Shown here in pieces: positions 8,672 through 17,513 of a stretch of DNA of 64,000 nucleotides. The stretch is from Thauera sp. JM12B12 (lineage in GTDB: Bacteria; Pseudomonadota; Gammaproteobacteria; Burkholderiales; Rhodocyclaceae). The stretch spans positions 2,108,001-2,172,000 of the forward strand of contig NZ_CP154859.1 of the NCBI RefSeq assembly GCF_039614725.1, written 5' to 3'. The notes under the pieces are model-generated. The model ran no database searches, was not told the DNA's origin, and saw only the letters and a program-made list of their open reading frames with translations. Numbering within the stretch: position 1 is the first letter of the stretch; each line of letters begins with the position of its first letter. Both the position numbers and the translations under genes were made by a program.

Positions 8672-10066
8672 TCAAGCCCCCTTTCCTCTCATGCGAACCC
8701 CGACAAGCGCAACCAGCAGCAACAACAGCACAGGCCCCAGAATCAGCCATATCACCTCGTCTCCTGTGGCTACGCCGGATTGAGCCTGTCGCTCGCGGAA
8801 ATCGTTCACAAGCCTCTCAAGCCGGTGGCGATCCCCGCTGTAGTCCGCAAAGAGCTTCGTGAACACCTGAATCTGCTCGGCATCCTTGCGAGATGGGTTT
8901 GTGCCCTGCAGATCGGTCAGCGCGGACTCAGCCCCCTCCAGCAACACGTCGTAATCGGACAGCGTCTGCTCCAGCACGTCGGCCGAGCGGGCATCGCCCT
9001 GGATGAGTGCACTGTTGCTCGTCGCGAGGGCACCGATCTTCTGTTGCGCAAGCTTCAACCGGACGAAGTAACGCCCAGTCAGCCCGATCAGATTCGTAGT
9101 CCGGTGCTTCTCGAGCAACGGGTCATTCACCACGGCCCTGATGACTGCAAGCGCCTCCGGGCCGACCGAGCCGTCGTCCATTCGCAAGGAAAGTCGATCA
9201 ACATAGATCGCCACCAACAGCGGGATGAACTTGTTCTTTGGCTCATCGACAAGCGCAGTGCGCAAACCGTCCGCGTATGCGTCTTGCCAGCGCAGTTTTT
9301 CGTCATACAACCGAGTTGTGGCATGGACGAAGGTTGGCAAGGTGCTCGACAAACCCAACCCCTCGCTGATCTCGATCGCACGTTCGGCATGGTCATGTGC
9401 AGACTGGTAGTCGTTGGCGATGAACAGCAGCAGCGACAACAGGCTGAGCAATCTCGCCTGCTCATGCCGCTCGAACTCACCACTCTCGGCAGCAGTTTGC
9501 AGCTCGGTGATGGTCTTACGGATCAGCTCGACATTCCCAGGCGCCACAAGTGGCTTTTCCTTGTCTACATCGTCGAGCGCGTCCAACGCTGTAATCCGCT
9601 TCTCAAGTCCCCCCGTAGTCCTGGGCAATGGCAGCGTCGTAAGACCTTTGCTCCGTTCAACCAGCTCGTGATACTCGTACTTCGCGTACAGCGCACCGAA
9701 CGAATAGTCGAAAGCCAGTTCGGTCGAGAACGTCAGCGCAGCGGTAAGCAGCGCAGCCCCCCCAACCATGCCAAAGCCACCCGAGGCAATCGAACCCCCA
9801 CCTAATAGGGCCAGGCCAGCCTTGGTTGCAGCTGCTCCCGACAAACCCATCGTTCCACCAACCCACGTTCCAATAGCTGCAACAGCAGGGCTCGCCGCGC
9901 CTCCAGTGAAGAAGATGGCGGCACCGGCAGCGATCGCAATAAGGCTGATCAGCAGCCAGTTCACCACGCCCGACGGCTCATAGAACGCAGCAAACGTCGC
10001 GACCTCATCGCCTGCCAAACCGAGCTGTGGAGTCACCAGCATCCCTAACAGAACAACGCCCCTCAT
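8672..10066 (-). CDS. Membrane protein with Gly-rich hydrophobic domain and TPR-like region
   Basis: This 464-aa protein starts MRGVVLLGMLVTPQLGLAGD, a plausible signal peptide. Residues about 35-125 are a Gly/Ala-rich hydrophobic stretch (GAAIFFTGGAASPAVAAIG) that resembles glycine-zipper membrane modules. The middle is helical with TPR-like repeats (ARLLSLLSLLLFIANDYQSA). The C-terminus has one strong transmembrane helix (VIWLILGPVLLLLLVALVGV) followed by RMRGKGA. The start codon overlaps the stop of the upstream nuclease gene (ATGA), so they are translated together. It could be a pore-forming effector or membrane scaffold; the function is unknown. Confidence 0.75.
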   Translation of the reverse strand: MRGVVLLGMLVTPQLGLAGDEVATFAAFYEPSGVVNWLLISLIAIAAGAAIFFTGGAASPAVAAIGTWVGGTMGLSGAAATKAGLALLGGGSIASGGFGMVGGAALLTAALTFSTELAFDYSFGALYAKYEYHELVERSKGLTTLPLPRTTGGLEKRITALDALDDVDKEKPLVAPGNVELIRKTITELQTAAESGEFERHEQARLLSLLSLLLFIANDYQSAHDHAERAIEISEGLGLSSTLPTFVHATTRLYDEKLRWQDAYADGLRTALVDEPKNKFIPLLVAIYVDRLSLRMDDGSVGPEALAVIRAVVNDPLLEKHRTTNLIGLTGRYFVRLKLAQQKIGALATSNSALIQGDARSADVLEQTLSDYDVLLEGAESALTDLQGTNPSRKDAEQIQVFTKLFADYSGDRHRLERLVNDFRERQAQSGVATGDEVIWLILGPVLLLLLVALVGVRMRGKGA

Positions 10067-10938
10067 CGCAGCTCTCCCAGGAGCTTGATCTGCTCCACGC
10101 TCTCCTCCGCGCTGCCGAAGATCAACTCCACTTCCCGCTTCTTCGCCTCGTGCTGTAACAACTTCAGGTAGCGCATATCCTCAGGGCGGTTGCTCATGCT
10201 GAAAACCGGCACCACCCTCTTTCCATGCACCTTGCGGTAAGCCACCAGAGAATCCAGGTCGGCACGGTAGCGATCGAGCGGCATCAATGTGGTGGGCGCG
10301 TAGTTCTTCGCTTCGATCGCAAACGTCGTTCGTCCATGCTCAAGCAGCACGTCGATATCGGTCGGCGCCCGCTTCAGGCCATCGTCGAATTTCTCGCCGA
10401 TCCCGAGCACTTTCATGCCGCGACCGGCTGCACCGTCAGCCAAGCGCAGTTCGTACAAATGGCCTGCCGTCCCCACCTCGCTGTTGCCGACGACCTTTCG
10501 TAGCGTCGTGCGGAAGCCCGGGGCGCCGGTCAGGCGGGAGAACATACCCTCAGCTTCTGCCCGGGGGATCCGTCCCTGATGAACGGCAATGCGCAAGAAG
10601 GCATCTTCGAGCACCTCATTGGGAAGATTAAGCCGCCCCAACTCCTCGCCCGCCCGGGCGGTGCCCTTGGTGTCGGCGGCAAGGCGCGCAAGCCGCACAA
10701 TCTCGTTTTCCGGCAAGGCCTGACTGGCCTTGGAGATCTTCGCGATGACGGAGACCGCTTTTCCGGTGGAGCCCCAGAAGGCTCTCACCTCACCCGATGG
10801 CGCAAGAACGATCGCCAATGCAGTGACGAAACCCAGTAATGCCAAGCGAAGGCGCGACCAACTGGCGCTTGCATCGCCAACGCCCAAAATGGCAGCGCCT
10901 GCCCGCAAGCCCTTCATTCCGGACGCCGTTTCGGCCAT
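10063..10938 (-). CDS. Membrane-anchored PD-(D/E)xK-type nuclease-like protein
   Basis: ATG at 10938 shares one base with the GTPase stop (TGATG); a TTG one codon earlier is less likely. The 291-aa product has a transmembrane helix at about residues 30-50 (LRLALLGFVTALAIVLAP), a helical middle, and a C-terminal restriction-endonuclease-like core. PTDIDVLLEHG carries the acidic residue and TTFAIEAKNYAP carries the E-x-K motif (around residues 193 and 206). This is the usual D-(X)n-E-x-K layout of this nuclease superfamily. Position and overlap with the GTPase and TPR membrane genes suggest the three act as one unit, perhaps as a membrane-tethered effector. Nuclease activity is inferred from motifs only. 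Confidence 0.75.
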   Translation of the reverse strand: MAETASGMKGLRAGAAILGVGDASASWSRLRLALLGFVTALAIVLAPSGEVRAFWGSTGKAVSVIAKISKASQALPENEIVRLARLAADTKGTARAGEELGRLNLPNEVLEDAFLRIAVHQGRIPRAEAEGMFSRLTGAPGFRTTLRKVVGNSEVGTAGHLYELRLADGAAGRGMKVLGIGEKFDDGLKRAPTDIDVLLEHGRTTFAIEAKNYAPTTLMPLDRYRADLDSLVAYRKVHGKRVVPVFSMSNRPEDMRYLKLLQHEAKKREVELIFGSAEESVEQIKLLGELR

Positions 10939-11810
10939 CAACGCCCCTTGCTCGAACCGAGCGCCTTCTCGGCAACAAACTTTAGGAGCCGCCCGACGAA
11001 TGGCACAGGCACCCTATTACCGATCTCCTGCAACAGGTCCGGGATGTGTGCAACGACCGCGTCACACAGTGCCTTCGGCACCCCCATTCGCTTCAGTAGG
11101 TCATACGCTGATTCGTTGACTCTCCGTCGGTACTTCTGCGGCAGACCGGCGATCTCAACAAACTCGTTCCATATTCGGGCAAGGGCCTCGTTGAAGGAGC
11201 TCCCCGTTCCTTCACCGTAGAGCTTCTCGGGCTCAAGCAATGCGTTGCGCACGATCGATGCAATCAGCCCCTCACGAGACTGCTCCCGCAGCGGCTCATA
11301 GTGTGGTTCGAGTACCCCGCCTGATGCAAAGCAGCAGGGAATCAGCTCACGATAGCGGTAACTTGAAAATGCCTGGCGGTTGCGCTCCACCCACGCACCC
11401 ATGGGCTGCTCGTTCTCGCAGCCGGCCACTGCGAGAATCACCGGGATCCTCCCTTGAGTCATCTTCTTCACGAAGAAAGCATAGTCGTCCTCGTGCTCCT
11501 TGGTGATACGCGTGGCACGGGTCACATGAATCAGGAGACTGAAGCCGTCCCGGGCCTTCTCGAGCAATTCGACCAGTTCGATGATCGCCTTGTCGGCTGG
11601 AACCGTACCCTCGGTGCTTTCGTGGAGGCCGACCGTATCGATCAGCTCGATACGGTGGCCCTGCGCCTCAAACGGCGCATAGGAATGCGATCTGCTCGTC
11701 ACCCCACGCGCGTCGTTATCGGTCGGTCGTGTCCGCCCAGTTAGCACGTTGCACAGGCTGGTCTTGCCGGAGCCCGTTGCGCCAAACACAAGTACGCGAA
11801 TCCTGTTCAT
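10938..11810 (-). CDS. YfjP/AIG1-like P-loop GTPase
   Basis: ATG at 11810 begins MNRIRVLVFGATGSGKTSLC, so the P-loop (G1) is at residues 9-17. G3 is visible as LIDTVGLHES (near residue 58). At the expected G4 site there is LAVAGCENE instead of NKxD, so base specificity may be unusual. The 290-aa length fits a single-domain TRAFAC-class GTPase with a helical tail (ERNRQAFSSYRYREL and following). Such GTPases recur in prophage and defence islands (YfjP/YeeP relatives), usually without known partners. The gene is followed by the nuclease gene with a 1-nt overlap and preceded by a 56-aa membrane peptide gene 13 bp away. Confidence 0.8.
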   Translation of the reverse strand: MNRIRVLVFGATGSGKTSLCNVLTGRTRPTDNDARGVTSRSHSYAPFEAQGHRIELIDTVGLHESTEGTVPADKAIIELVELLEKARDGFSLLIHVTRATRITKEHEDDYAFFVKKMTQGRIPVILAVAGCENEQPMGAWVERNRQAFSSYRYRELIPCCFASGGVLEPHYEPLREQSREGLIASIVRNALLEPEKLYGEGTGSSFNEALARIWNEFVEIAGLPQKYRRRVNESAYDLLKRMGVPKALCDAVVAHIPDLLQEIGNRVPVPFVGRLLKFVAEKALGSSKGR

Positions 11811-11823
11811 GTCGTCTCTCTCG

Positions 11824-11994
11824 TCAACCAAACAACCCAGCCAGTGCGACCAACAAGAGGAGCGACGCGATGAAGCCAAGCCCACTCAGGATCACCTTCA
11901 GCGTCAACGTCGCACCGTCTCTGATGCCGCTACGGATGGTGGCGAACAAGAAAATCATCCCGATTAGAATCAGGAAAAAAAGAATGAACCTCAT
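11824..11994 (-). CDS. 56-aa two-helix membrane peptide
   Basis: ATG at 11994 to TGA at 11824 encodes MRFILFFLILIGMIFLFATI, a short polar turn (RSGIRDGATL), and then a second helix ending in LLLLVALAGLFG. Two hydrophobic helices fill almost the whole peptide. It lies between the giant GHKL gene and the GTPase, with only 13 bp to the GTPase start and on the same strand, so it is very likely cotranscribed. Small membrane peptides of this kind act as toxins, pore formers or membrane anchors for partner proteins in several defence systems; which applies here is unknown. Confidence 0.6.
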   Translation of the reverse strand: MRFILFFLILIGMIFLFATIRSGIRDGATLTLKVILSGLGFIASLLLLVALAGLFG

Positions 11995-12089
11995 CCTGAA
12001 AACATCCCATAAAAGGAAACCCAGCCCGGTTTCTCAGAAGCTGCGATCACTCCATCCACAAGGCACGACTGCCGATTGCCCGCAACGCT

Positions 12090-15000
12090 CTAATTCCAAA
12101 CCGCGAACTCATAAGTAACGCTTCCTCGCCCGATCGCCCGCAGCTTTTTCTCCCCCTCGCGGGAAAACGGGTTCGGTAGCAGCGTCACCGCAAGTCGCTT
12201 AGGATCGAGGACATTAGAGATGTAGAGAATCCGGTACTTATTGTCCTGATCTGCACGGTATCTCAGTGCCGCACCGATTTCCGTTGGCCCCATCTCAAAG
12301 ACGTGCGCATCGCCCGTACTTGCCTTCACCTCGTAGTAATAGGTTGTGCTCTTGAGCTGCACCTTGAAATCGAAGCCCAGGATGTCGTCGCCCTTGTTTG
12401 TCCCAAGCACGCGATCCCGATAGCCAGAAACCCAGCATTCGTCACTGAGTTCAAGTTGGTGACGGTTTCGGTGGTGAGCCTTTATCCACTCACGGGCAGC
12501 CAGCTCGCCGATGAGGCCAACGGCCACCTTTTGTTCATCAGACAGAGAGGACTCGGCCGGCCGCGCCCTGCGAGCTGAAGTCCCAGCACCTGACATCCCT
12601 CCGCTCCCCACCGGCTTATGGATGTCGCTCAACTTGACGTTCGCACTCGCTGTGTCGTTCAACGATGTGACTCCCCTCAGCCCCTGCGACACCACATCAA
12701 CCAAGCTCCCAAAGTCCGCCTCGAGGGCAGATAGGTCCGTGCCGTCAAACTGAATCAGCAACCTACGACGCTTTCGCTCCTCTCGCTCTTCAGCCAAAGT
12801 CTGCTGGATATCGCGAACTTGAGACTCGGACACTCCCCAGTCCTCAAGAAGCGGGCTGACCGGTTTGCCAAGCGGCCAAAGCCCTTCCTCACCAAGCCAA
12901 GCCGCAATCTCTTTGTCATCAAGCGGGCGAAAGTCACCCCATCCGTTCTTGTAGGCGCTGCTCTGGCATTCGTCGACGCTGCTTGCCCCTTCAACCCACG
13001 TGCTGCGCAAACGAGTCGTTACCTCTGGCGCACCGGACATGATCCAAGCAGTCAGCACCCTCGAATGTCTTCCTACGAAATCCCGGATCCGCGCAGCATT
13101 CTCCCTGCGAACGTGCTTCAGGGGTAGCGCGTAAGTCTCGACGGGACATTCAACCTCGTGATCTTCGAACCATTTCTCAACGCATCCCTGCATGACCCCC
13201 GTTGGCAAATCCTCGTACTTCTCGAACCAATCCTCATCGGGTTCAATCGCCTGCACCGAGTCTCGCAAGGAAACGTAGTCGGACATCCCCTCGCGTTGTT
13301 CGAATGCCTGAGCAAAGGCCGCCCTCAAACGCTCCTCGAGTGCCTCCGCATGCTGGCTCAAGAAGGCGGCAAACTGCCTGCGATTCGCAGCTTCGCATCG
13401 GATCGGTTTGAAGACGCCCGGCATGGATCGAACCGCTTCATTCAACTGCGCAAGGCTCAGTCCGAACGTATCCTTGAGGTCTTGCAGATTCGTCACGGTA
13501 CTCAAGCGCTCCAGAATCTCGTGCGAAGACAGCGCAAGCGCCTCACCAAGGCAGCCGAGCACTTCCTGAACATCCGTTTCGGCAGGATCCTCCACTCGCA
13601 TGAGTTGTGAGAGCTTCTCGCGCTCCAATGGGCGCTCAAGTGCGCAAGCCAGAACGAGGGCGAACCTCACCTGGCTGGAGAGATCCGCACGCGCGTAACG
13701 ACGGGTTTGGGCAAGGTCTTCAACGGTCGTGCCGAGAGCCTCGGCAATGTCATGCTCACTTGGGCTTTGAGCATCGAGACCATGAACACGCTGCTCAAGC
13801 CTCAGGAAAGCAGCCTCCAGGCCATTGGCGAGTCGTCGCTCCTCCAACCCGACCGCAAGTTGCTCTGAGAGGCCGGCCAGCAGACTCACATCAGGCATAT
13901 CCAAGGCCGTCTGCGCAACCAATACCGTGCAATCCCCCAAGCGGGCGACCACTCCTCCTCTCAGGGATGCAGGAAGATCACGGACATTTGACGTCATCCC
14001 GATTTGTACCCGACGCCCCGTCAAGAAACGCAGACTTGAGGCCGAGCGGCGGATCCTGGCGAGGTTCTTCTGGGTGCTCGAAAAGAAGACACCTCCCTTG
14101 TGCTCCGCCGCACACACGATGAAGTCGACGATCCAGCTCCCGAAGACCTCGGACAGATACGGAGGATCGCCGAGCGCCTCGACCTTGAAGCCATCAACCA
14201 GCACCGACAAAGGTTCGTCCGAAATCCGCTTGAATCGGTGGGGAGCCAACTTGTCGAGCAGGGCCTCAGTCTCGCTCATAGCATCAAGGCCATAATCGAA
14301 ATAAGGAATCGCTAGCTCATCAAGCAGTTGACGCTTGGCCGGACTCTCCTCATCGAAAAGGTATGCGGTCACCGAGCCGTCATCGTTCCCGACAGCCTTA
14401 GCACCCGCATCGAGCGCTCTCACTTCACCTCCGACCACAACCGGAATACTTGAAAGCACGAGCCCGTCACTATCCGTGACAGCCTCAGACCAGAGCGCGC
14501 TGAACAACTCCCTAAAGCGCTTGACATCCTTGGGGTCGGAGATCCTTTGCCGTGCAGCTTCGGCGTAGGCTGAAATCGCCTTACGCACATCACCTGGCTC
14601 ATTGAGAACAACAAGCCCAGTCAACGTCCTGAGTCGTTCGGACACCAAGTCGTCAAGCTCTCTGGCGACCTCTGAAGCGACGAGCTCAATGAATCTAGGA
14701 GCTGTCTCTTCGTCAGTCTTGAAAAAGCGCGCCTCACGCGGCGGGACAAACTCGCAGACAGGGGAGCCTGCACGTCGCACTGGCATCCATGGCATTTCCT
14801 CGAAGAAAATCCTGAGCGGCGTTTTCCAGACAGAATTTGGCGCCCACTCAGCCCCTCTCCCCGGACGTGAAAGACGCCCTTCGAGATGTTCCTTGCCCAG
14901 ATGGGGGAGCATGCGCGCAACCTGCCTCGCATACTCTACGCGCTGCTCGGTCGATAATCTCTGAAGGTCAAACTGACCCGGCACTCGCCATAGCGCTATC

Positions 15001-17513
15001 TGCACCCGATACAGCACCGTTCCATGAGGGGTGCTCTTCGCTGCGGCCTCCAGCGATGGACGCCAACTTTGCAGAGTGTCCTCACGCACGTACTTTGCGG
15101 CGGCATTCACTATCTTCTGCGGCAGGCCCCACGGACGGTCCTCGCAGGTAATCTCGTTGTCGCCGCCCACTGGTCGCAAGCAATCTCGAACGCCTGTTTC
15201 CGACAGAAAACAAGTCCACTCCTCGGCGGATCCAACATCAGCAAGAGACCAGTCCTTGTACCCGGGCAGCAAGTTCTCGCGTGCTTCAGACAAATCAGGC
15301 AAGTCGGCACCAGCGCCATTCAGGAAAGTCTCCAGACGCTTTGCATTGGGCGCACTCCACCCAGTCGAAAACATCGCGTCACGTGCGCTCGTCCAACCTC
15401 CCCTCGTCGGCACAAAGAAATTGGAGTCCCGGGTCTCCTTACCCGAGGACCCGCGACCACTCGACCAGAGCCTGAAGGCCCACTCAAGCGCCTGCATTCG
15501 CGTCATGTCACCAGTTCGCGACCTGGTCACGCCTGCCAGCGTGCGCAAGACATCACGTGTGTCGTACTCGCGCACAAGCTTGCCCTCGAGGAGGAAGGCG
15601 CGAGCCGGGCGATAACCGCCGTCGTCCTTCATCCAGGGCACATCACGGCTTAGCAGGGCGAATCCGTCGCGCAAGCTCTTAGGGAACGCTTCGAGCGGTA
15701 GCGACTTCCTCGTTTCTGCATCATCCGAGTCCGCATCCACCGACAGCACCGGTGGGAAATACACATCGGCCGAGCGCCTTCGCCCCGTTGCCGAATCGGC
15801 CGGTTGGCTGGCAATCAACTCGCCATTCACCCCAAGCAAGAAGCGTTTTCCAAACAACGCTTCGGGCGTCTTCCGGAGGTGAAGCGCCGCCTCGTCATAC
15901 AATCCGGCCCATCGCTCGGGGGGAGCCTTGCCCGCGTGCATCTCGCTGGCAATCTGTTCGACCCAAGTCGCGATCACCTCCGGCGACGGTTTGAACGAAC
16001 AGTCGTAGCCACCAAGGAAGGTCTCGACTGCCTTGCGTCGATCGTCTGAAAGCGAATCAAGAAGAAGCCGCGCACCACAAACAGTCGAAACTTTCTGGGG
16101 CGAGATGCAAGCCTCTGCAGGCTGCTCCCAAACCAGGGTCTCGATCGCTTTCGCCCAATTCCATGCGCCGCCTCCCGCAATCACGGGAAGCAGCTTTCGC
16201 GAGCGGAAGTCGCTTCCACCACTTTCGAGTGCCCGACGAATTTCGTCTGAGTAGCGTCCGCTCCAGCACAGCAGATCGATGACCACTCCTGGAGACTCCT
16301 CCCCGTTCTGAGTGATCGCAAACTCGATTACCCGCGCACTCACCCGGGCAGCAACCGACATGAAATATCGGTTTAGATGGATCTCGTCGCTCACGCGACT
16401 GCGATCCATCTTCGTGTAGAAATTCGCGTTCACGAAGCCAGCAAAGGGGGCTCGGCCTTCATCCCCAAGCGGCAGGAAGCAATAAAGCAGTCCCTTTTCA
16501 ACGCGCGCCCCGATCCTGACAGCTACGCTGACTCGCGCTGCGCCGCGCCACTTTCTCCACGACTCGGGAATTTGCTTCAGCGCGAGGCTCTTCTCGAGCT
16601 CAACAAGGAAGTCACCTTCGGGGACTTCCTGCGTCCCGATGCAATAGATCTCATCGCCCACACGCACACGCTCAACGCGCGTACCGCAAGGCAGATCCCA
16701 CCGACTTTCACTCCTCCGCAGCAACTCGAGACTCCGCCCGTCCCCGCCCTCGATCGCAATCCGATGAACTCTGTCGAGAAACAGGTGCAAGGGACGTGGG
16801 TGCGAACACAGCACGCCGAGTTGCGCCTCCACGGAGCGGCGGGCCTCGGGGGAGTCGAGCGGCATCCGGACAACCGTCGCGAAACGCTCCCTTGCAAAGC
16901 GCCCAACCAGCCCAGGCCGATCTTGCGCATACACCGGCAGGTGCCAGAACGGCATCCGCTGGACGATCTCGCTCGCCAGCCCAACATCCTGTCCCGGGGG
17001 GAGGAAGCGCCGAATATCCGGTTCCCTTGCGAAGCGAAAGCAATACCCGTCAAACGTCCCGCTACCGCCGGCCCCACGTACAGAGTAGATCTCGGGCCAG
17101 CTGCAGATCTGCAGCACGCTGCGAAAGCCGAGGCCCTTGTTTCCGATGCCCTCGTTGACCGGCTTGCTGCTCTGCGCGATGTTCGTGATCGCCTCGAGGT
17201 TCGGTTTCGTGAAACCGTTACCCCGATTGGCAACATAGAGGCAGCCGTGATCACACTCGTCGGGCGCGAATGCCAGCACGACCTCACCATCGGCCCGCGC
17301 CGCCTCATGCGCATCGTGGGCGTTCTGGATCAGCTCGACCAGAAATCGATCGCCGTAGTCGTCAGAAACGCTCTGCGACAGGTTGCGAGCACCATCGTAG
17401 ATGTGCGTTTTCCCACGCGCCGAGAGGTAGGCCTCAACCTCCCCACGGGTCTTGGTCTCGATGTCATCACGCGCAGAGTGCTTCGCGGCCACGGGCACAG
17501 CCAGGTCAGTCAT
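12090..17513 (-). CDS. Giant sacsin-like GHKL ATPase with C-terminal DUF3883
   Basis: This 1807-aa protein starts at ATG 17513 (MTDLAVPVAAKH), overlapping the pglX stop by 8 bases (ATGACTGA). The N-terminus is a GHKL/Hsp90-type ATPase module of the sacsin class: N-box ELIQNAHDAHEAA (near residue 60), a G1-like VANRGNGFTKPN, and GNKGLGFRSVL (G2). The central 1300 residues are long helical/mixed sequence without a recognised enzyme. The C-terminus (last 150 residues) is a DUF3883 domain with IGELAAREW and YYYEVKASTGDAH, whose E-x-K resembles restriction-endonuclease folds. Related large ATPases occur as accessory genes in BREX and other defence loci. It probably senses invader DNA or protein through ATP-driven conformational change. 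Confidence 0.85.
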   Translation of the reverse strand: MTDLAVPVAAKHSARDDIETKTRGEVEAYLSARGKTHIYDGARNLSQSVSDDYGDRFLVELIQNAHDAHEAARADGEVVLAFAPDECDHGCLYVANRGNGFTKPNLEAITNIAQSSKPVNEGIGNKGLGFRSVLQICSWPEIYSVRGAGGSGTFDGYCFRFAREPDIRRFLPPGQDVGLASEIVQRMPFWHLPVYAQDRPGLVGRFARERFATVVRMPLDSPEARRSVEAQLGVLCSHPRPLHLFLDRVHRIAIEGGDGRSLELLRRSESRWDLPCGTRVERVRVGDEIYCIGTQEVPEGDFLVELEKSLALKQIPESWRKWRGAARVSVAVRIGARVEKGLLYCFLPLGDEGRAPFAGFVNANFYTKMDRSRVSDEIHLNRYFMSVAARVSARVIEFAITQNGEESPGVVIDLLCWSGRYSDEIRRALESGGSDFRSRKLLPVIAGGGAWNWAKAIETLVWEQPAEACISPQKVSTVCGARLLLDSLSDDRRKAVETFLGGYDCSFKPSPEVIATWVEQIASEMHAGKAPPERWAGLYDEAALHLRKTPEALFGKRFLLGVNGELIASQPADSATGRRRSADVYFPPVLSVDADSDDAETRKSLPLEAFPKSLRDGFALLSRDVPWMKDDGGYRPARAFLLEGKLVREYDTRDVLRTLAGVTRSRTGDMTRMQALEWAFRLWSSGRGSSGKETRDSNFFVPTRGGWTSARDAMFSTGWSAPNAKRLETFLNGAGADLPDLSEARENLLPGYKDWSLADVGSAEEWTCFLSETGVRDCLRPVGGDNEITCEDRPWGLPQKIVNAAAKYVREDTLQSWRPSLEAAAKSTPHGTVLYRVQIALWRVPGQFDLQRLSTEQRVEYARQVARMLPHLGKEHLEGRLSRPGRGAEWAPNSVWKTPLRIFFEEMPWMPVRRAGSPVCEFVPPREARFFKTDEETAPRFIELVASEVARELDDLVSERLRTLTGLVVLNEPGDVRKAISAYAEAARQRISDPKDVKRFRELFSALWSEAVTDSDGLVLSSIPVVVGGEVRALDAGAKAVGNDDGSVTAYLFDEESPAKRQLLDELAIPYFDYGLDAMSETEALLDKLAPHRFKRISDEPLSVLVDGFKVEALGDPPYLSEVFGSWIVDFIVCAAEHKGGVFFSSTQKNLARIRRSASSLRFLTGRRVQIGMTSNVRDLPASLRGGVVARLGDCTVLVAQTALDMPDVSLLAGLSEQLAVGLEERRLANGLEAAFLRLEQRVHGLDAQSPSEHDIAEALGTTVEDLAQTRRYARADLSSQVRFALVLACALERPLEREKLSQLMRVEDPAETDVQEVLGCLGEALALSSHEILERLSTVTNLQDLKDTFGLSLAQLNEAVRSMPGVFKPIRCEAANRRQFAAFLSQHAEALEERLRAAFAQAFEQREGMSDYVSLRDSVQAIEPDEDWFEKYEDLPTGVMQGCVEKWFEDHEVECPVETYALPLKHVRRENAARIRDFVGRHSRVLTAWIMSGAPEVTTRLRSTWVEGASSVDECQSSAYKNGWGDFRPLDDKEIAAWLGEEGLWPLGKPVSPLLEDWGVSESQVRDIQQTLAEEREERKRRRLLIQFDGTDLSALEADFGSLVDVVSQGLRGVTSLNDTASANVKLSDIHKPVGSGGMSGAGTSARRARPAESSLSDEQKVAVGLIGELAAREWIKAHHRNRHQLELSDECWVSGYRDRVLGTNKGDDILGFDFKVQLKSTTYYYEVKASTGDAHVFEMGPTEIGAALRYRADQDNKYRILYISNVLDPKRLAVTLLPNPFSREGEKKLRAIGRGSVTYEFAVWN

